64,000 bases of DNA from contig NW_026944389.1 of the NCBI RefSeq assembly GCF_033439725.1, positions 3,348,001 to 3,412,000 of the forward strand, in the 5' to 3' direction. Position 1 is the stretch's first letter. Every line of letters begins with the position of its first letter. The translations under genes were made by a program, and so were the position numbers. Below are positions 13,101 through 25,409 of the stretch, piece by piece. The notes beneath the pieces are model-generated. The model was not told where the DNA came from, ran no database searches, and saw only the letters and a list, made by a program, of their open reading frames with translations. Source of the stretch: Neurospora tetraspora (Eukaryota > Ascomycota > Sordariomycetes > Sordariales > Sordariaceae).

Positions 13101-14820
13101 GGTATAAAAAATTTCGATAATAAATCGATCGACGATTTAATTTGTGTAAGTTATAAAACTTCAATTTTTTTATAAGAGTTATTTTTTTATTTAATGGACG
13201 AAGTAAAGCGTTAATAGCCGTTAATTATCGGGAAATCTTTTTATTACGCTTTCTTAAAGTATTATATCGTTAATAGTTTTACGAAATAGTAAGATAGAAT
13301 TATTATCGACCCTTATAATGAGGAATTCTAATTTTAATTAATTAATTATTAATATAATTCCTTAGGCGCGAGCTATCCTAATTATAATATTATTTATAAA
13401 TTCTTATAATAAGAGTTCTATTAGGAAAGTATATATAATAACGTAAGGATTTTCTATAAAGGTTATTTCTTGTATATAAAAATTAAATTAATAAAGTAGG
13501 GCTCCGCTAATTATTTTAAATTTATAATCGTATTCTTGGCGCTATAGAAGGATATTATAGTTAATTATATTATTCCGCTACTAGGAAGTATTTACTTTAA
13601 TTAAATTTTTAAATATATTATTATCGTTATTGATTATTTAATTAAGATACAGTACTATATCCCGACTATAATTTTAGAAGCGGAGGAATTTATAAACTGT
13701 TTTATCGACTATATCTATTCGATATATAGTCTACTAAATAGCATTCTATTTAATAAGGGTATTTAATTTATATTTTATTTCTAGTTCACCTTTTATAAGA
13801 AAATATTTATTATCTATAAATTAATTTTGGTTTTCTACCTTTAAACTAATACTTAAACCGAAAGGATTAATATAAAAATAGAATAATTCCTACGGCTTTA
13901 TATCGATTAAGTATAAATAGATTAGGTAAAATATTTAGTAATCGCGGAGTTCGCTAATAATAACGCCATATCGTCATTAATAGGCGTTTCTCCCTTTTTT
14001 ACTAATTATAATTATTATTTTCGTATAAGCACAGAGCTCTATACGTTACTTCCCCTTAATATATTACTAATTTAATTAAAAGAATATTATAAAGTTTTTA
14101 AATTAGTGGACCGTTTTTAGAAAATTTAGGACTTCGTAGTCTAATAGATTCGCCGTATTTAAGAACGATACGAAGATAACGCTAACAAGAAATGCATTAA
14201 TTCCCTTAAATACCGATCCGGCAATATAGTTTTGTTAAATAAAATAAACTTCGTTAATAGCCGCCCCTACGCGAAATTCTTATTTCAATAGGAAGGTTTA
14301 TTTAAAATTATTTGAGCTGAGTCCTATACTATTTACTTCGCCCTACCAATTAATATAAAGTGCTTACTAATTTTCTATATTTCTATAGTGTAGCTATAGT
14401 CCGGCAAAGGGTTATTAGAATAAAATACATTATTAAATATCCAGGTAAACGACGGTTACGTTATAGTTCGTACGGATAATTAGGAGGAATACGAAAAATA
14501 AGCATTTGAGAAGTTTATCGATTGCGCCCAATTGGGCGGCAATTTATATTAGTATTACTACGTTAAATAGAAGACTAGAAACTTAATTTGGGAATTTACA
14601 AATAATATTATCCATTATAAGTATTGCCTATGATAATTCTACTATAAGAACCCGGATAAGCCGGTCCCTCTAGAAATTTAAAATTTCTTTTACCGCTTTA
14701 CGTCCAATTCTTTAACCGCTTCTAACCCTCTAATTCTTACCTCCGACTCCTTAATTCCCGCCCCCGTTCCCGGGCTTACTTCGGAACTTCTACAGCGCCG
14801 CTCCGCCCGCTTCTAATAAA
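10200..14820 (+). pseudogene. Gypsy A pol remnant (PR-RT-RNaseH-IN)
   Basis: Recognisable blocks occur in Ty3/Gypsy order. The reverse transcriptase starts near 11.69 kb, and its catalytic motif near 12.17 kb reads YFDN followed by ILIYSDN, where YxDD is expected (Asp to Asn, a RIP change). The RNase H start near 12.60 kb reads VVETDASN. The integrase core near 13.61-13.80 kb contains VIDYLIK and further on LLNSILFNKGI, where an SDRG-type motif is expected. A short intact stretch (11402-11587) lies just upstream of RT. The frame is broken by many TAA/TAG codons. Confidence 0.75.
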
Positions 14821-15086
14821 AAACCACCTCGGTTATCGATATAACGAAGCTATTCCCGGATTCGGTTATAGTAATTGAAATAAATACAATAGTTAATAAG
14901 GAGGTAAAAGATAAACTATATTTAGTATTCGGGAGGATTATACGACGTTTAATAAATATATAGTTAGGAAAGTTACCCCTAACGTAATTTATAGATTATA
15001 ATAGAATAGTATAAAGGGATAAGTTTATTATTATACGTATATATAGATTTTTTTTAACTCTACAAGCTTCTTTTAAGAGGGGATAG

Positions 15087-15348
15087 TATTATAGGGCTAG
15101 CTTATAATGTAATTATACTATACTAATTATATATATACTATACTAGAGCTGGTACCATAGCCTAGACCTATACACTTACGTATTAATTATATATTTTAAT
15201 TACGTGCAGTCTTACGTACGCGCGTACGGACTGGCCTGCTGGGCTCTCGCCTATATAGCTAGTCCTCTACGTATACTTCCTTTTCTCTCCTTTGTACAAT
15301 AACGCATATTTTACCCTACCCCCAACGGTACCCTCTTGCCCCGTAATA
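15087..15348 (+). repeat. Gypsy A 3' LTR (262 bp)
   Basis: Same length and boundaries as the 5' copy. It is preceded by a polypurine tract at about 15074-15083 and followed by the CTCGC duplication at 15349-15353. Confidence 0.92.
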
Positions 15349-15353
15349 CTCGC

Positions 15354-18030
15354 GTAATCTAACTTGCTTATTATTAAATCCCTCCTCTACCTCTAATTCG
15401 AAACTATCTCTAATAGGCTAGCGGCCTCCCTCCTCTCTAAATATCTTACTATATTAGCTAACGAAGCTCCTCGTCGTAAAATAGCACGCGGCCGTTATTA
15501 TATTGGTCGCAATCGATAAACTAAGTAGGCTGGCTATATAATCAACTAACCTTAAATTAGGTCGCCTCGTAAACCTCCGGATTTAATACCTCGCGCGCTG
15601 GTACTCTATATAAATAATTCTCAAAATTCAAATCGGGAGCAAAAAATTATCGTCGGCGGCCAGGTAAGGGGGTTAAGTTTTAAATTACCATAGCTATAGA
15701 ATATTAAACATTGATTATATATATTAATAATAATAAGGGTATAAAATAATTTACTATAATCATAACGCTAGGCATTGTTTAATCTATTACTCCCGTCTAA
15801 AATTAACTACTAATATTTATCGACGTCTTAAATACTCAACCCCTCTTATAGCCTCCTCTATAATAATTCTAACATTAAATACTTATAAGGTAGTCTATAC
15901 TACATTATAAATCGCTTCGTAGAATTAATATACAATAACTATATTAGATCCCTAAACCAATTATTATACGTATAATAATATTACTACTACATTAATTTAA
16001 AGGGGAAGGATAATACCCGCAATAATAACTCACTAAAAAACCCAACCTTCTAATATTTATATAAAAAGGTTTACCGTACCTTTATTACCTCTATAATAAA
16101 GCAATCCTTCTAGGTAGTATATATAAAATAAATATAATTATACAACTAATTAAAAGAAGAGAGTCGATTCTTAAAAAACCTCTAATTACTCTATATACAA
16201 ATTCTATACGGTTAATTGCCCTAATACCATAATTTCTAAACTTCGAAACTATATAATTACCAAACTTATCGATCTATAATAAATAATATTTACGCAAATA
16301 AATTATAAATACTACGAAAATTAGCGAAAAAAGTATATAATATATTATAGAAATAAAGGAGGCACGTACGAATCTACTATTGAAATTTATTAACCAACAA
16401 TTACTATACTCTTTTAAAATAACCTTCATCATCAATATACACAATCCGCTTCCAAACATTCTAGAAACCTTTATATATATCCTTATAGAACCGTCGATTA
16501 ATATTATACTCTAGTATAATACGCGGACAAACTAGTAGTATAGTATGTAAATAATTTATTTTAATAACGTTTCTTTCGATAGCAACTATATTAACTTTAC
16601 CTCCCTCTTCTACGAAGTAATCAATAGCCGCGGCGTCGTCGTCTTCATCTAAATCGTTAATATCGGAATTCTTATCGATATTACCGTTAACCTCCTCACT
16701 TTCTTACTCTAAACCTTCGTATAATAGAGAGTTAAGGCCACTATTGTCCAAATCCCAGCGCGTTAGCACGAGATTTAGCAAAGTAAAGTCGGGAATTAAT
16801 TCGTTATTACTACGCGGACCTAATTAAACCTATTTGTTTTTAATATAATAATTTATATTCTGTATAACGTGCTATATACAAAGCTAATAACGCACAGCGG
16901 GGTATACTATAATAGCCGCCTTCTTAAAACCTCTATAGAAATCGGTAATAAAGATAACGGAATCTGGTATATCCCCTTAGAACTTTTTAAAGTAGTTAAA
17001 ATACTATTCGAAATCCTCTTATATCTCATTACTCAATAGACTGAATACGAAATTAAAATTATAACTTAGGGTATTAATATTCATAATATTTAAGAGGGGA
17101 AGGTTAAAGCGGTTGACTTATATTCGTAAAGAAAAAAAAGGGAATTAACTTAGACTCCTATGGGTTTATAAGGGTAATAATAAAAAGGGTATAAAAAGTA
17201 CTAAATTTCTATCATTACTTACCTTATATATATTATCAACTAATATAACGTATAAGTAATTCCTTTATATTTCTATACTACTTAAAAGTCCAAAATACGC
17301 GCTATATACATTACTAACCAAGGATATTCTCATTATAATCAACGAAATAATAAATACTGTACTCATTTTTTTACCGCTCTAATATATTAATAAACATTTT
17401 AAATAAAACTAAAGGGATTGTAATTCTCCTTACGCAATTATTTCTAGAAATTTAAAATATTTTACGCTGTAATAAAGAAATTATAGCTACGTAAATCAAC
17501 GATTAAATTATCGCTATCAATTCATTAGATATCCGCTTCGACTTCGCCGCTATTAAAATTCTCGAAGGTAACGCTAAAGTAACAAAATATTTACCTCAAT
17601 AACATTCTAATAATACTCAACAACCTCTCGACCGTAACGAATATCGCCTTTTCATAACTAATATATATTTAACGACGATAATTCAGGTTAGTAGGCAAAT
17701 CTCCAATACTATAAGGATAATTATACTTTTTATCTATTTCTTTAACAAACCATTTATTTCCCTCCCTCTTATATTGCAAAATCTTTACTTAATTTAAATA
17801 GCCAATTACCTTCGTACCGGTACTACGAATATCCTAATTAATCGATTTATATACGCCGCTGCAATTATAATATAGAATATACCGCTTAATCTTTTAATTT
17901 TTTAAATCGGTAAAAAAGCCTTTTTATATAACAATAAAGCCATACTAATAACAATACGCGAAGAAAGCTTTGAATACCTTACTTTTAATATTAAATAGCC
18001 TAATAATAAATAGTAGCCTTCTTACTAATA
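15354..18030 (-). pseudogene. MULE transposase remnant (FAR1-type DNA-binding plus MULE core)
   Basis: The minus strand reads as a decayed transposase with TAA/TAG stops where Gln or Trp codons would stand. Near 18.0-17.69 kb it shows a FAR1/WRKY-GCM1-like DNA-binding region: a basic stretch, SGVYKS, DIRSTGTKVIG, then a KYNYPYSI segment where a conserved HNHP is expected (His to Tyr by RIP). At about 17.12-16.85 kb comes the catalytic core, with NRFNLPLLNI, then VIFITDFYRGFKKAA, then YPAVRYQLCI and HVI. This is the MULE pattern of an acidic residue in a TD-type motif followed by a His-containing QLCxWH motif. The frame probably continued across the Gypsy A insertion into 7750-7550. Limits are approximate. 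Confidence 0.72.
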
Positions 18031-18540
18031 CTAAAAACCGCTATCTAATAATAGCGCGCTCGCTAAGGGACTATAATAATTATATTCTTATTCGTTTGTA
18101 AGGATGGCGGATTAATAGCGATTAAAATTCAATAAGGGGAGTTGTACTCTATTTAAGAGTAATTATTCGAAATTAATTAGGAATTATTTTAATAAGTAAA
18201 TCTATTTAATCATAGTTAGAACTAATCGTTTTAATCGGTTAGACTAGCGGTCTAACTTATTTAATACGCGGCTTACAGGCGGGCGAAATATATTAACAAC
18301 CGCGATATTACGAGGTCAAAGATACTATACGAAATAATAATAAAGACGATAAATAATTGCTACAAACGGTTACTCAATACCAAAGTAAAGTTTCGCAATA
18401 ACTTTATTCAATTGCATTCAATACTAACGATCGCTAACAGATAGTGTAACGGCGGCGGCAGTTAGGCAGCGATGTACATGGTATACTAGGCTAGACTAAG
18501 CAGCTAGCTGTGCGGCTAGGCTTACTCAGCGATAAAAGTG

Positions 18541-18589
18541 GATTGTATACGCTGAATACCAGAAGTGCATGCGCTGAATACCGTTTTCG
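18541..18589 (-). repeat. MULE terminal inverted repeat, right
   Basis: This is the inverted copy of 6982-7030. It ends CCGTTTTCG and is followed at once by TAGAGGTAG. The two differences from the left copy are C-to-T and G-to-A changes in the inner subrepeat. Confidence 0.9.
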
Positions 18590-18598
18590 TAGAGGTAG
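18590..18598. repeat. MULE target-site duplication, right copy
   Basis: TAGAGGTAG is identical to 6973-6981. Confidence 0.85.
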
Positions 18599-18863
18599 TT
18601 TTATAGCTAGAACAGCCTATAACAATGCCTCGAGCAGATTATTACTCGAGAGCTTCGAGTCCGTTTGTACACACTATATATTAGTTTGCAGCACTGTCGA
18701 GGCAGTATGCAAACTAACGAGAGCCGTTATAAGTACCCCTCAAAAGCCTTTGTGTAGGTGGCTCTCAGTTGGCTAAGATGAAAACTGTTGTTATACTATT
18801 TCGGAGAGTGTGGTGTAAATAGAGTTTTACCCAAAAAGCAATACCGACTTTCACCCACGCCTT
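18599..18863. other. Sliver of host sequence between MULE and Gypsy B
   Basis: About 265 bp of near-normal composition remain between two transposons. It includes GCCTT (18859-18863), the left target duplication of Gypsy B. It holds a hairpin at 18681-18717: 10-bp arms TTAGTTTGCA and TGCAAACTAA with an inner ACTG/CAGT stem. There is also a CTCGAG pair at 18629-18634 and 18645-18650. I see no gene; the open frame across 18510-18776 spans the MULE boundary and is not credible. Confidence 0.55.
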
Positions 18864-19152
18864 TGTTAGGATCGTAGAAGAAAGTAGGTTGAAGTACCTA
18901 TGGATAGCGTAAATACGTAGGGGACGTTAAGGTAGGGGGAGGACTAAAGATATATTAATAGTTAACCCTAACAACTTTGAAGGCGAGTTGGACTAATTAT
19001 TTATATCGTTGCAAATTCTATTTTATAATAGTTAAATATACGACGGCTCCGAACCATTCTAACGCTATATTATAACGCTATATTATACGGATATCGGCGC
19101 TCCTTGGTACTAGTACGAGTCTAGCGTTTAATAAATCCCTAGCGACCTAATA
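18864..19152 (-). repeat. Gypsy B 3' LTR (289 bp)
   Basis: It starts TGTTAGGATCG on the plus strand and ends CCTAATA. Same length as 36598-36886. The target duplication GCCTT lies directly outside. Confidence 0.9.
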
Positions 19153-19170
19153 TAACCCCTCCTCCCTTAG
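19153..19170 (-). promoter_or_regulatory. Gypsy B polypurine tract
   Basis: The complement reads CTAAGGGAGGAGGGGTTA, ending against the 3' LTR. This is the expected place for the primer of plus-strand DNA synthesis, and it sets the element's orientation. Confidence 0.65.
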
Positions 19171-19245
19171 GTTTCTATCCTAGAAATTTATAAATACCCT
19201 CCGTCGGTAGCCTCCTTACTAGTATTCTTCCTTACTATTCTTCCG

Positions 19246-19560
19246 TAATTATAAGGTTATCGTGCCAAAGGGCCTAAGAACTAGGCCCGAAGAGCGGAAC
19301 GTTATAATAAACCGATAAGAGCGATAAGGTGGGGCGACGGGGCTATTATAATAAGTAGTAGAGTAAGTACGATAACGATAGAAGCGTATAGTTAGAGGCC
19401 GGACGCCGGATCCCGAGCTTACTAAGGGCTCGCGTATAAAATAAAAACTTTTATAATTTAACCGGCTATTCTCTACCAGCTAGGCTAAAATTTACCTTTT
19501 AAAATGGGTTTATTATTGTATATTAAATATATTCTTACCCTATTATACTATAACTTTATA
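19246..19560 (+). repeat. Gypsy D 5' LTR (315 bp)
   Basis: It starts TAATTATAAGGTTATC (TG mutated to TA) and ends ACTTTATA. Direct repeat of 28711-29025, with a conserved core around GCCGGATCCCG. Confidence 0.88.
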
Positions 19561-20159
19561 ATGTTTTAATTTCTAAAGTATTATTTATATGAGCCGGGAA
19601 TATAATTAATATTTGAAAGGAAAATACCTATATAAGAAGTATAGCTGTACGCCGCCGAAATTATTCTTTAGAGCGGGAGGTAATATTCGAAATATTTATA
19701 ATTAAATAGGGTATTCTAGAACGATCGGGTAAAAGTTATTTTCAATACCGAAAAAGTTCGGAATAATATTAATAATAGCGAGGTTCGAAGTTGTAAGGAT
19801 ATTAATATATATCCGACCGACGGGGATATTCTTCCGGTTATATAAGTTGAAAAATCCTTTGTTAATACTATTACTAATATACCTACTATTAATAATTATA
19901 AATAGAATTAATTTTTATTTAAATTCGAAGGGGTTTCTTCGCACGAAGTATTGTAGAATAAAAGATTAGAGCGTTACTACTCTAAGAATTCGTATATATT
20001 TTACGCCTATTGCTTTTGTAACTTGTATTGATATAAAGAGTATTCTCTCTAGAGCGTAAAAGTAAATATATTATTTATTATTATTTAATTACCTTAATAT
20101 ACCGCTATAAAAACTCTTACTTATTTATAAAGAAATTTGAATTAATAGATTGTTAATTT

Positions 20160-21340
20160 AAATCCACGTCCGTAGAATCGTCCTGAATAGTTTAATCCTA
20201 ATCTTCTTCGGGGAATTTATGACGTTTAATTAGCGGTTCGCTTCGGTTTTCGAAAATGGATAGGGATCGTTTAAAATATTTACGTAAATACTAATTACGT
20301 CCGAAAAGAATTAACCCTTTAATTAAAAAAATAACCCTTTAATTTTTAAAAATACTTTTTAAATTGTACGAAATAATAATAAATTTAATAGGAAAAAAGG
20401 AAAATAAGGAACCGAATTACTTTTTAATATTTATTTATAACGTATATACTTTATAACCAAATAATATTAATATTGAAATTGAAGATTAGATCGAAAGTTT
20501 AGAAATAATTAAACCCGTAAAAATATTATAGACCTCCAATTTATTTTATAAGCGCTTTCGAAAGCTAATGATAAAATCGTTATTTTGCAGCGAATATTTT
20601 CTATAGGGCTTATGTATAAAAATAGTCGAAAGCGAAATAGGATTTGGGAAAAATTCTTATAATTTGTTTGTAAGGAATATATTGTATTAGAATATTATAA
20701 ATTAGAAATTAGAGAATTGTTTGATTAAATAATCTAATTTAATAATAAAAATCCATAAATTTTATAGGAATGGTACTAAGTTAATTATTAATGTTTAGGC
20801 TGATCGGCCGCTGGAAGTGAAAATTAGGTTTATAATTTCTTCTTTTAATTATAGAAAGAAGTATATTAATATTTCCGTGATATAGAAATCCTTATTAAGG
20901 ATATTTAAAATATAATTTAAAAAGTATTGAATTAGTAGTGAAAAAACTATAAAAAGAATATACGTAAAGAGGATTTACCTAAACGTAAAGAACCTTAATA
21001 ATTTTAAAAGTCGTAGAATAATTTTAATATTAAATAATTGGAGCGCTTTAAGGACCGTTCGAATAAATTTCGTAATAGCCGGAAGCGGGAATAATCTTCT
21101 AACCAGACGGAAATAAATTTTAAAGGTTTAGAATTAAAATATTATATTTACAAAGAAAAGGGATATATTGTTAAGAAATATCCTAAAAAATTTAAGACGG
21201 AAGGATATTATAAATCCTATAATAAGTCCCGCGAAAGAGTTTATATTTAAAATATTATTACCGAACCTAAATTTTTAAAAAATGAAGAAAGTAATTACTT
21301 TTCCGATTCCGAAAGGCTGTTAAAAGGCTAAACCCTATAA
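20160..21340 (+). pseudogene. Gypsy D gag remnant with zinc knuckle
   Basis: The plus strand reads as a decayed Gag ending in a zinc knuckle at 21140-21181 (KYYIYKEKGYIVKKYP). The spacing is CX2CX4HX4C, with Cys and His all converted to Tyr. The upstream helical, charged region fits a capsid. Limits are approximate. Confidence 0.6.
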
Positions 21341-21399
21341 ATAAGCCGTCGTTTATAGTAATTGAAGGGTTTAGGATAGCCGGAAGAAATAGCCTGGTA

Positions 21400-24300
21400 A
21401 GGATAATAGTAACAGTAATTTTATTAAAAGGTTACCGATTAAAAATTAATATAAATTTCGATATAGGGGCTGAAATTAATATAATTTATAGAAACTTCGT
21501 AAGAAAGTATAAATTGAAATAGGTGGAAATAATAATATTATTAATACTAATAAATATAAGTAGTAGAGAAATATATTATTACGGAGCGTTCGAAGTTATT
21601 TTCTAAACAAGAGATAAGATAGAATAGGAATAGGCGACGATTTAATTCTTCTATATAATCCGTAGAAATATTAAAATATTACTACTATTATTATTAATAC
21701 CGGGTATAAATTCGGAAAGTATTATGGTAGATATATATATAGTAATAAATTGGAATTTAATAAATTATAAATAACGGACGTAATACATTTTACGCGTAAA
21801 ATAATATATAGCGAGCGAACTTTTATTATTCATATTATATTTAGATATAACCTTATAGGGCCTATTATTAAAAATATAAATAATAAGGAAAATAACACCG
21901 ATAGGGTAGCGACTATTCTACCCGCTTTAAAAGGATTCGAATTATATTTTTCGGAAGAAGGAATAAAATTACCACCGACCCTTCTGAATATTAAATATAA
22001 AATTAAAATTAAGGAAGGCGAAGAAATATTATTTAAAGTAATATACCCTTTTTTAAAAGTATAATTAAATACTCTATAAGATTATTTAGAGGAGAACTTA
22101 TGTATAGAGAAAATTAAATATTCCGAAAGCCCGGCGGGGGTATTAGTTTTATTCGTTCTAAAGAAAGATAATTCTTTACATTTATATATAAACTATTATA
22201 ACTTAAATAAAATAATGATTAAAAATCGATACCCGTTACTTCTAATTGGGGAATTAATAGATTGGCTATTAGGCGTTAAAGCCTTTTCTAAAGTAAATTT
22301 ATAGGAGGCGTATTATTATATTCGGATTAAAGAGGGAGATTAGTAGAAAATAGCGTTTAAAATTAGATATAGTTATTTTAAATATATTATAATACTATTC
22401 GGGCTAATTAATATGCTTGCTACGTTTTAGGTCTATAAATATAAAGCCTTAACGGGTTTAATTAACCGAATTTATATTATATATTTTAATAATATTTTAA
22501 TTTATTCCTAAATTAAGGAGGAATACGATAGATATTTATAATTTATTTTTAAATAGTTAAGGGACGCCTAGTTATACGCTAAATTTTCGAAGTATAAATT
22601 CTATAAAGAATATATTAATTTCCTTAATTATTAAATAATAATAGAAGGGATTATAATAGACCCGACCCAAATTATAAAAATTAAGGAATAGTTAATACCG
22701 GAATTGTATTATAATATCTAAATTTTCTTCGGGTTCGCTAATTTTTATTAGCGCTTTATTTATAAGTATTTTAAATTAGTAGCCCTTTTAATAGATTTGT
22801 TAAAAGGAAGTAAGAATAGGAAGAAGATAGGGCTATTCGAATAATTACAGGAAGTTAATAAGGTATTTTACAATTTAAAGGACGCTTTCGCGTTAGCGTT
22901 ATATTCCGATACTGGGACTACTCTCGGGAAATAAGCCTAGAAATAGACACTTCTATTAAAGCTATTTCGGGTATTCTATTTTAAAAGATTGATAATTAGT
23001 AGTATTTAATAACTTTCTTTTTAAAAAAATTAATAGATACCGAGTAGCATTAATATATAGGGTAATAAAAGCTTTTTATTATAGTAATTAATTTAGAATA
23101 TTAGAATTATTAATTGGAAGGATTTTCTGAGAAGTTTTTAGTATTTATAAATTATTAGGCCCTAACGGGTATTATATAATTTTTAACGAAGGATTTCCGA
23201 AGAAGGTTAGTATAATAAGTATATTAATTATTGTAATTCGATTTCGATATAGAATATCGATTGGGCGCTACGAATTTTACGGACGGGCTATTTAAGAGGT
23301 TAGACTATATAAAAGGGGAGATAGAATATAGTAACGTCCTACCTATTTTCTAAACAAAATTCGGTTTAATTTAATAATTATTAATATTTTTCTGAAAATA
23401 ATTCAATTTTAAAATAAGGTAATAATACGGCGAAAAAATAGTAATATATACGTTCGTTAAATAAATTAAGAGAATTATTAAATTAGCGATGGGATGGGGG
23501 TTAAAGGTAACCCTATTAAATTCTAAGGATAATCCTTTTCCCTAAATTATTCTAAAGAAGGTTGTTTGTAAGTTAATATATAGAGAACTACCCTTTGTTT
23601 TATGAATAAATTAGGAATTTTATATTATAATCAAGGAATTCTAATTTAGGGACTTTAATATTACCGATTTATCGACGACCGTACGAATTAAAGGCTCGAT
23701 AGTTAAAAGGTATAAATTAAATAATTAAAAGGTTTTTTATTTTAAAGAATAGTTAGTAATTTTTAATAAACGATCTCTATATAAATCCTATAGAAACTTC
23801 TAATTTTTGCTGCTATTTAATTAACCCTTCTAAAAAATTGATATTAATTTTATTACTGGCCTACTACCGAATTGAGAGATTAATAGTAAAATATATAACG
23901 CCGTTTATAGAATTACCGATTAATTTATAAAAATAGGACTCTTTATTCTAATAATTAAGATTATGAATATAATAATAATAGTTAGCCTCTTATATAAATA
24001 TCTTAAATATTATTTCGGTTCCCCCTTAGGAATTGTTAATAATTGAAGTAAGCTATTTACGAGCGAATTCTAGAAAGAATTTATTAAGACCCGAGGTATC
24101 CTACGTTATTTATTTATTACTTTCTATCTATAAACAAATAGCCAAACTAAGCGCCTCTATTAAATTTTAGAAAAATTCCTTCGTATTAACGCTTTAAATG
24201 GAAATTTGCTATTATAGGACTATTAATTATAAGAGGCCGAATTTGCCTATAATAATTTAATATATTTGATTATTAGAGTTTCGCCATTTAAAACCCTCTA

Positions 24301-24780
24301 CGGATATTATTTACGTATAGTAAAGTACATAGAAGGCTAAAACGAACTATCGGTCTAAGGAATAAAGAAAAGGATTTAAAAGATAAAATAAATATGTAAA
24401 ATTATAAGATACTATTAGGAATAAATTATTTAAATTTAATAAAAAGGGTATAATAAATAATATATGCTAATAGAATTCAGATTTAGAGATTTAGTAAAAC
24501 TATTTATAAAGAACTTTCGATTTAAGAATTATAAGTTAACCCCTACATTTATTAAAATAAAAATTAAATAGAAGATTAGGTTATAAGTATATCAAATCTT
24601 TTTATTAATATAATATTGCCGAATATATAACGGTTTGTTTTATAAACTTATTCAAACCTTAGAAAATAGGGAATAAAGTTACCGAAGATATACTATTGTT
24701 AGAATTGGTAGAGGAATAAGAAGAATAAGAAGTAGAGGAAGTAATAAATTATAAGGGAGAAGGGATAGAATAGAGATTTT
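21400..24780 (+). pseudogene. Gypsy D pol remnant (PR-RT-RNaseH-IN)
   Basis: The protease active site near 21.45-21.48 kb reads FDIGAEINII (DTGA-type, Thr to Ile). The RT runs from about 22.1 kb (ESPAGVLVLFVLKKDNSLHL) to the catalytic motif near 22.47 kb, IIYFNNILIYS, with both Asp now Asn. RNase H near 22.94 kb reads EIDTSIKAISGIL. The integrase core near 23.83 kb reads IDINFITGLLP. The order is that of Ty3/Gypsy. Stops are mainly RIP-type. Confidence 0.75.
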
Positions 24781-25409
24781 TAATTAAATAGGCGGGTTAG
24801 TTTATTGAATATAATATTTAGGAATTGAAAAAATATTTTTATAATATGTAGAAAGTATTTTCTAAGTATTAGAAGATTAAGTAGAAATATTATAAGAAAT
24901 AGGACGATTGAATTAGTAGTATAAAAATAGATTTAATTATTCTAAAAGGAAAATTACTTCTTAAATAATATTAAAATTCTATAAAGATTATAATAAATTA
25001 ATAATTTGTATATTAATTGAAATAGAAAGCCGAAGGGTCGATAAAGAAGAGACTTAAAAAGTCGGTAATTAACGAAGGAGTATATTTAAATAAAAAATAT
25101 AATTAAATAAATTTATCCTAAGAAATTTAACCCCTACTTACGTTTTTTAGAAAGATTACCTGTAGCTATTTAACCTGAAATATTATATTTACGGGGGGAA
25201 TGTTAATAGGTTATTAAAAAGGTAGGCTTAGGAATTGAAATATTTATAATATAGTTAGTATAAGCGGCCGACGTAGTAGGTTTAAAGTAAATATTTATAA
25301 AAGCCCTACGGAAAGTGACTGCTAATTTGCTAGTATACGGATAATAATAAAATTTAGGAAAGGTTGCGACCGCGGGGGTTTTAAATTTAATAAATAAAAA
25401 AAAGTACTT

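Larger units (their letters stand above)
7751..15348 (+). mobile_element. Ty3/Gypsy LTR retrotransposon A, nested in the MULE
   Basis: Two LTRs of exactly 262 bp (7751-8012 and 15087-15348) bound 7.07 kb of internal sequence. The 5-bp sequence CTCGC stands directly before the left LTR (7746-7750) and after the right one (15349-15353). A purine tract AAGAGGGG just upstream of the right LTR acts as the plus-strand primer site and fixes the orientation as plus. Domain order is gag, protease region, reverse transcriptase, RNase H, integrase, the Ty3/Gypsy order. All genes are broken by RIP. Confidence 0.93.
6982..18589 (-). mobile_element. Mutator-like (MULE) DNA transposon, RIP-mutated, split by Gypsy A
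   Basis: Terminal inverted repeats of 49 bp (6982-7030 and 18541-18589) match at 47 of 49 positions, and both mismatches are RIP-type transitions. The element is flanked on both sides by the same 9-bp sequence TAGAGGTAG (6973-6981 and 18590-18598). A 9-bp target duplication is the rule for Mutator-like elements. The transposase remnant on the minus strand fits: a FAR1-like DNA-binding region near 17.7-18.0 kb and a MULE catalytic core near 16.85-17.12 kb. Removing Gypsy A with one copy of its 5-bp duplication leaves a MULE of about 4.0 kb, a normal size for an autonomous fungal (Hop-like) MULE. It is heavily AT-mutated, so certainly inactive. Confidence 0.88.

Noticed and set aside
18510-18776. 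88-codon plus-strand frame
   Set aside because: It spans the MULE inverted repeat, its target duplication and the host sliver, so it cannot be an ancestral gene.
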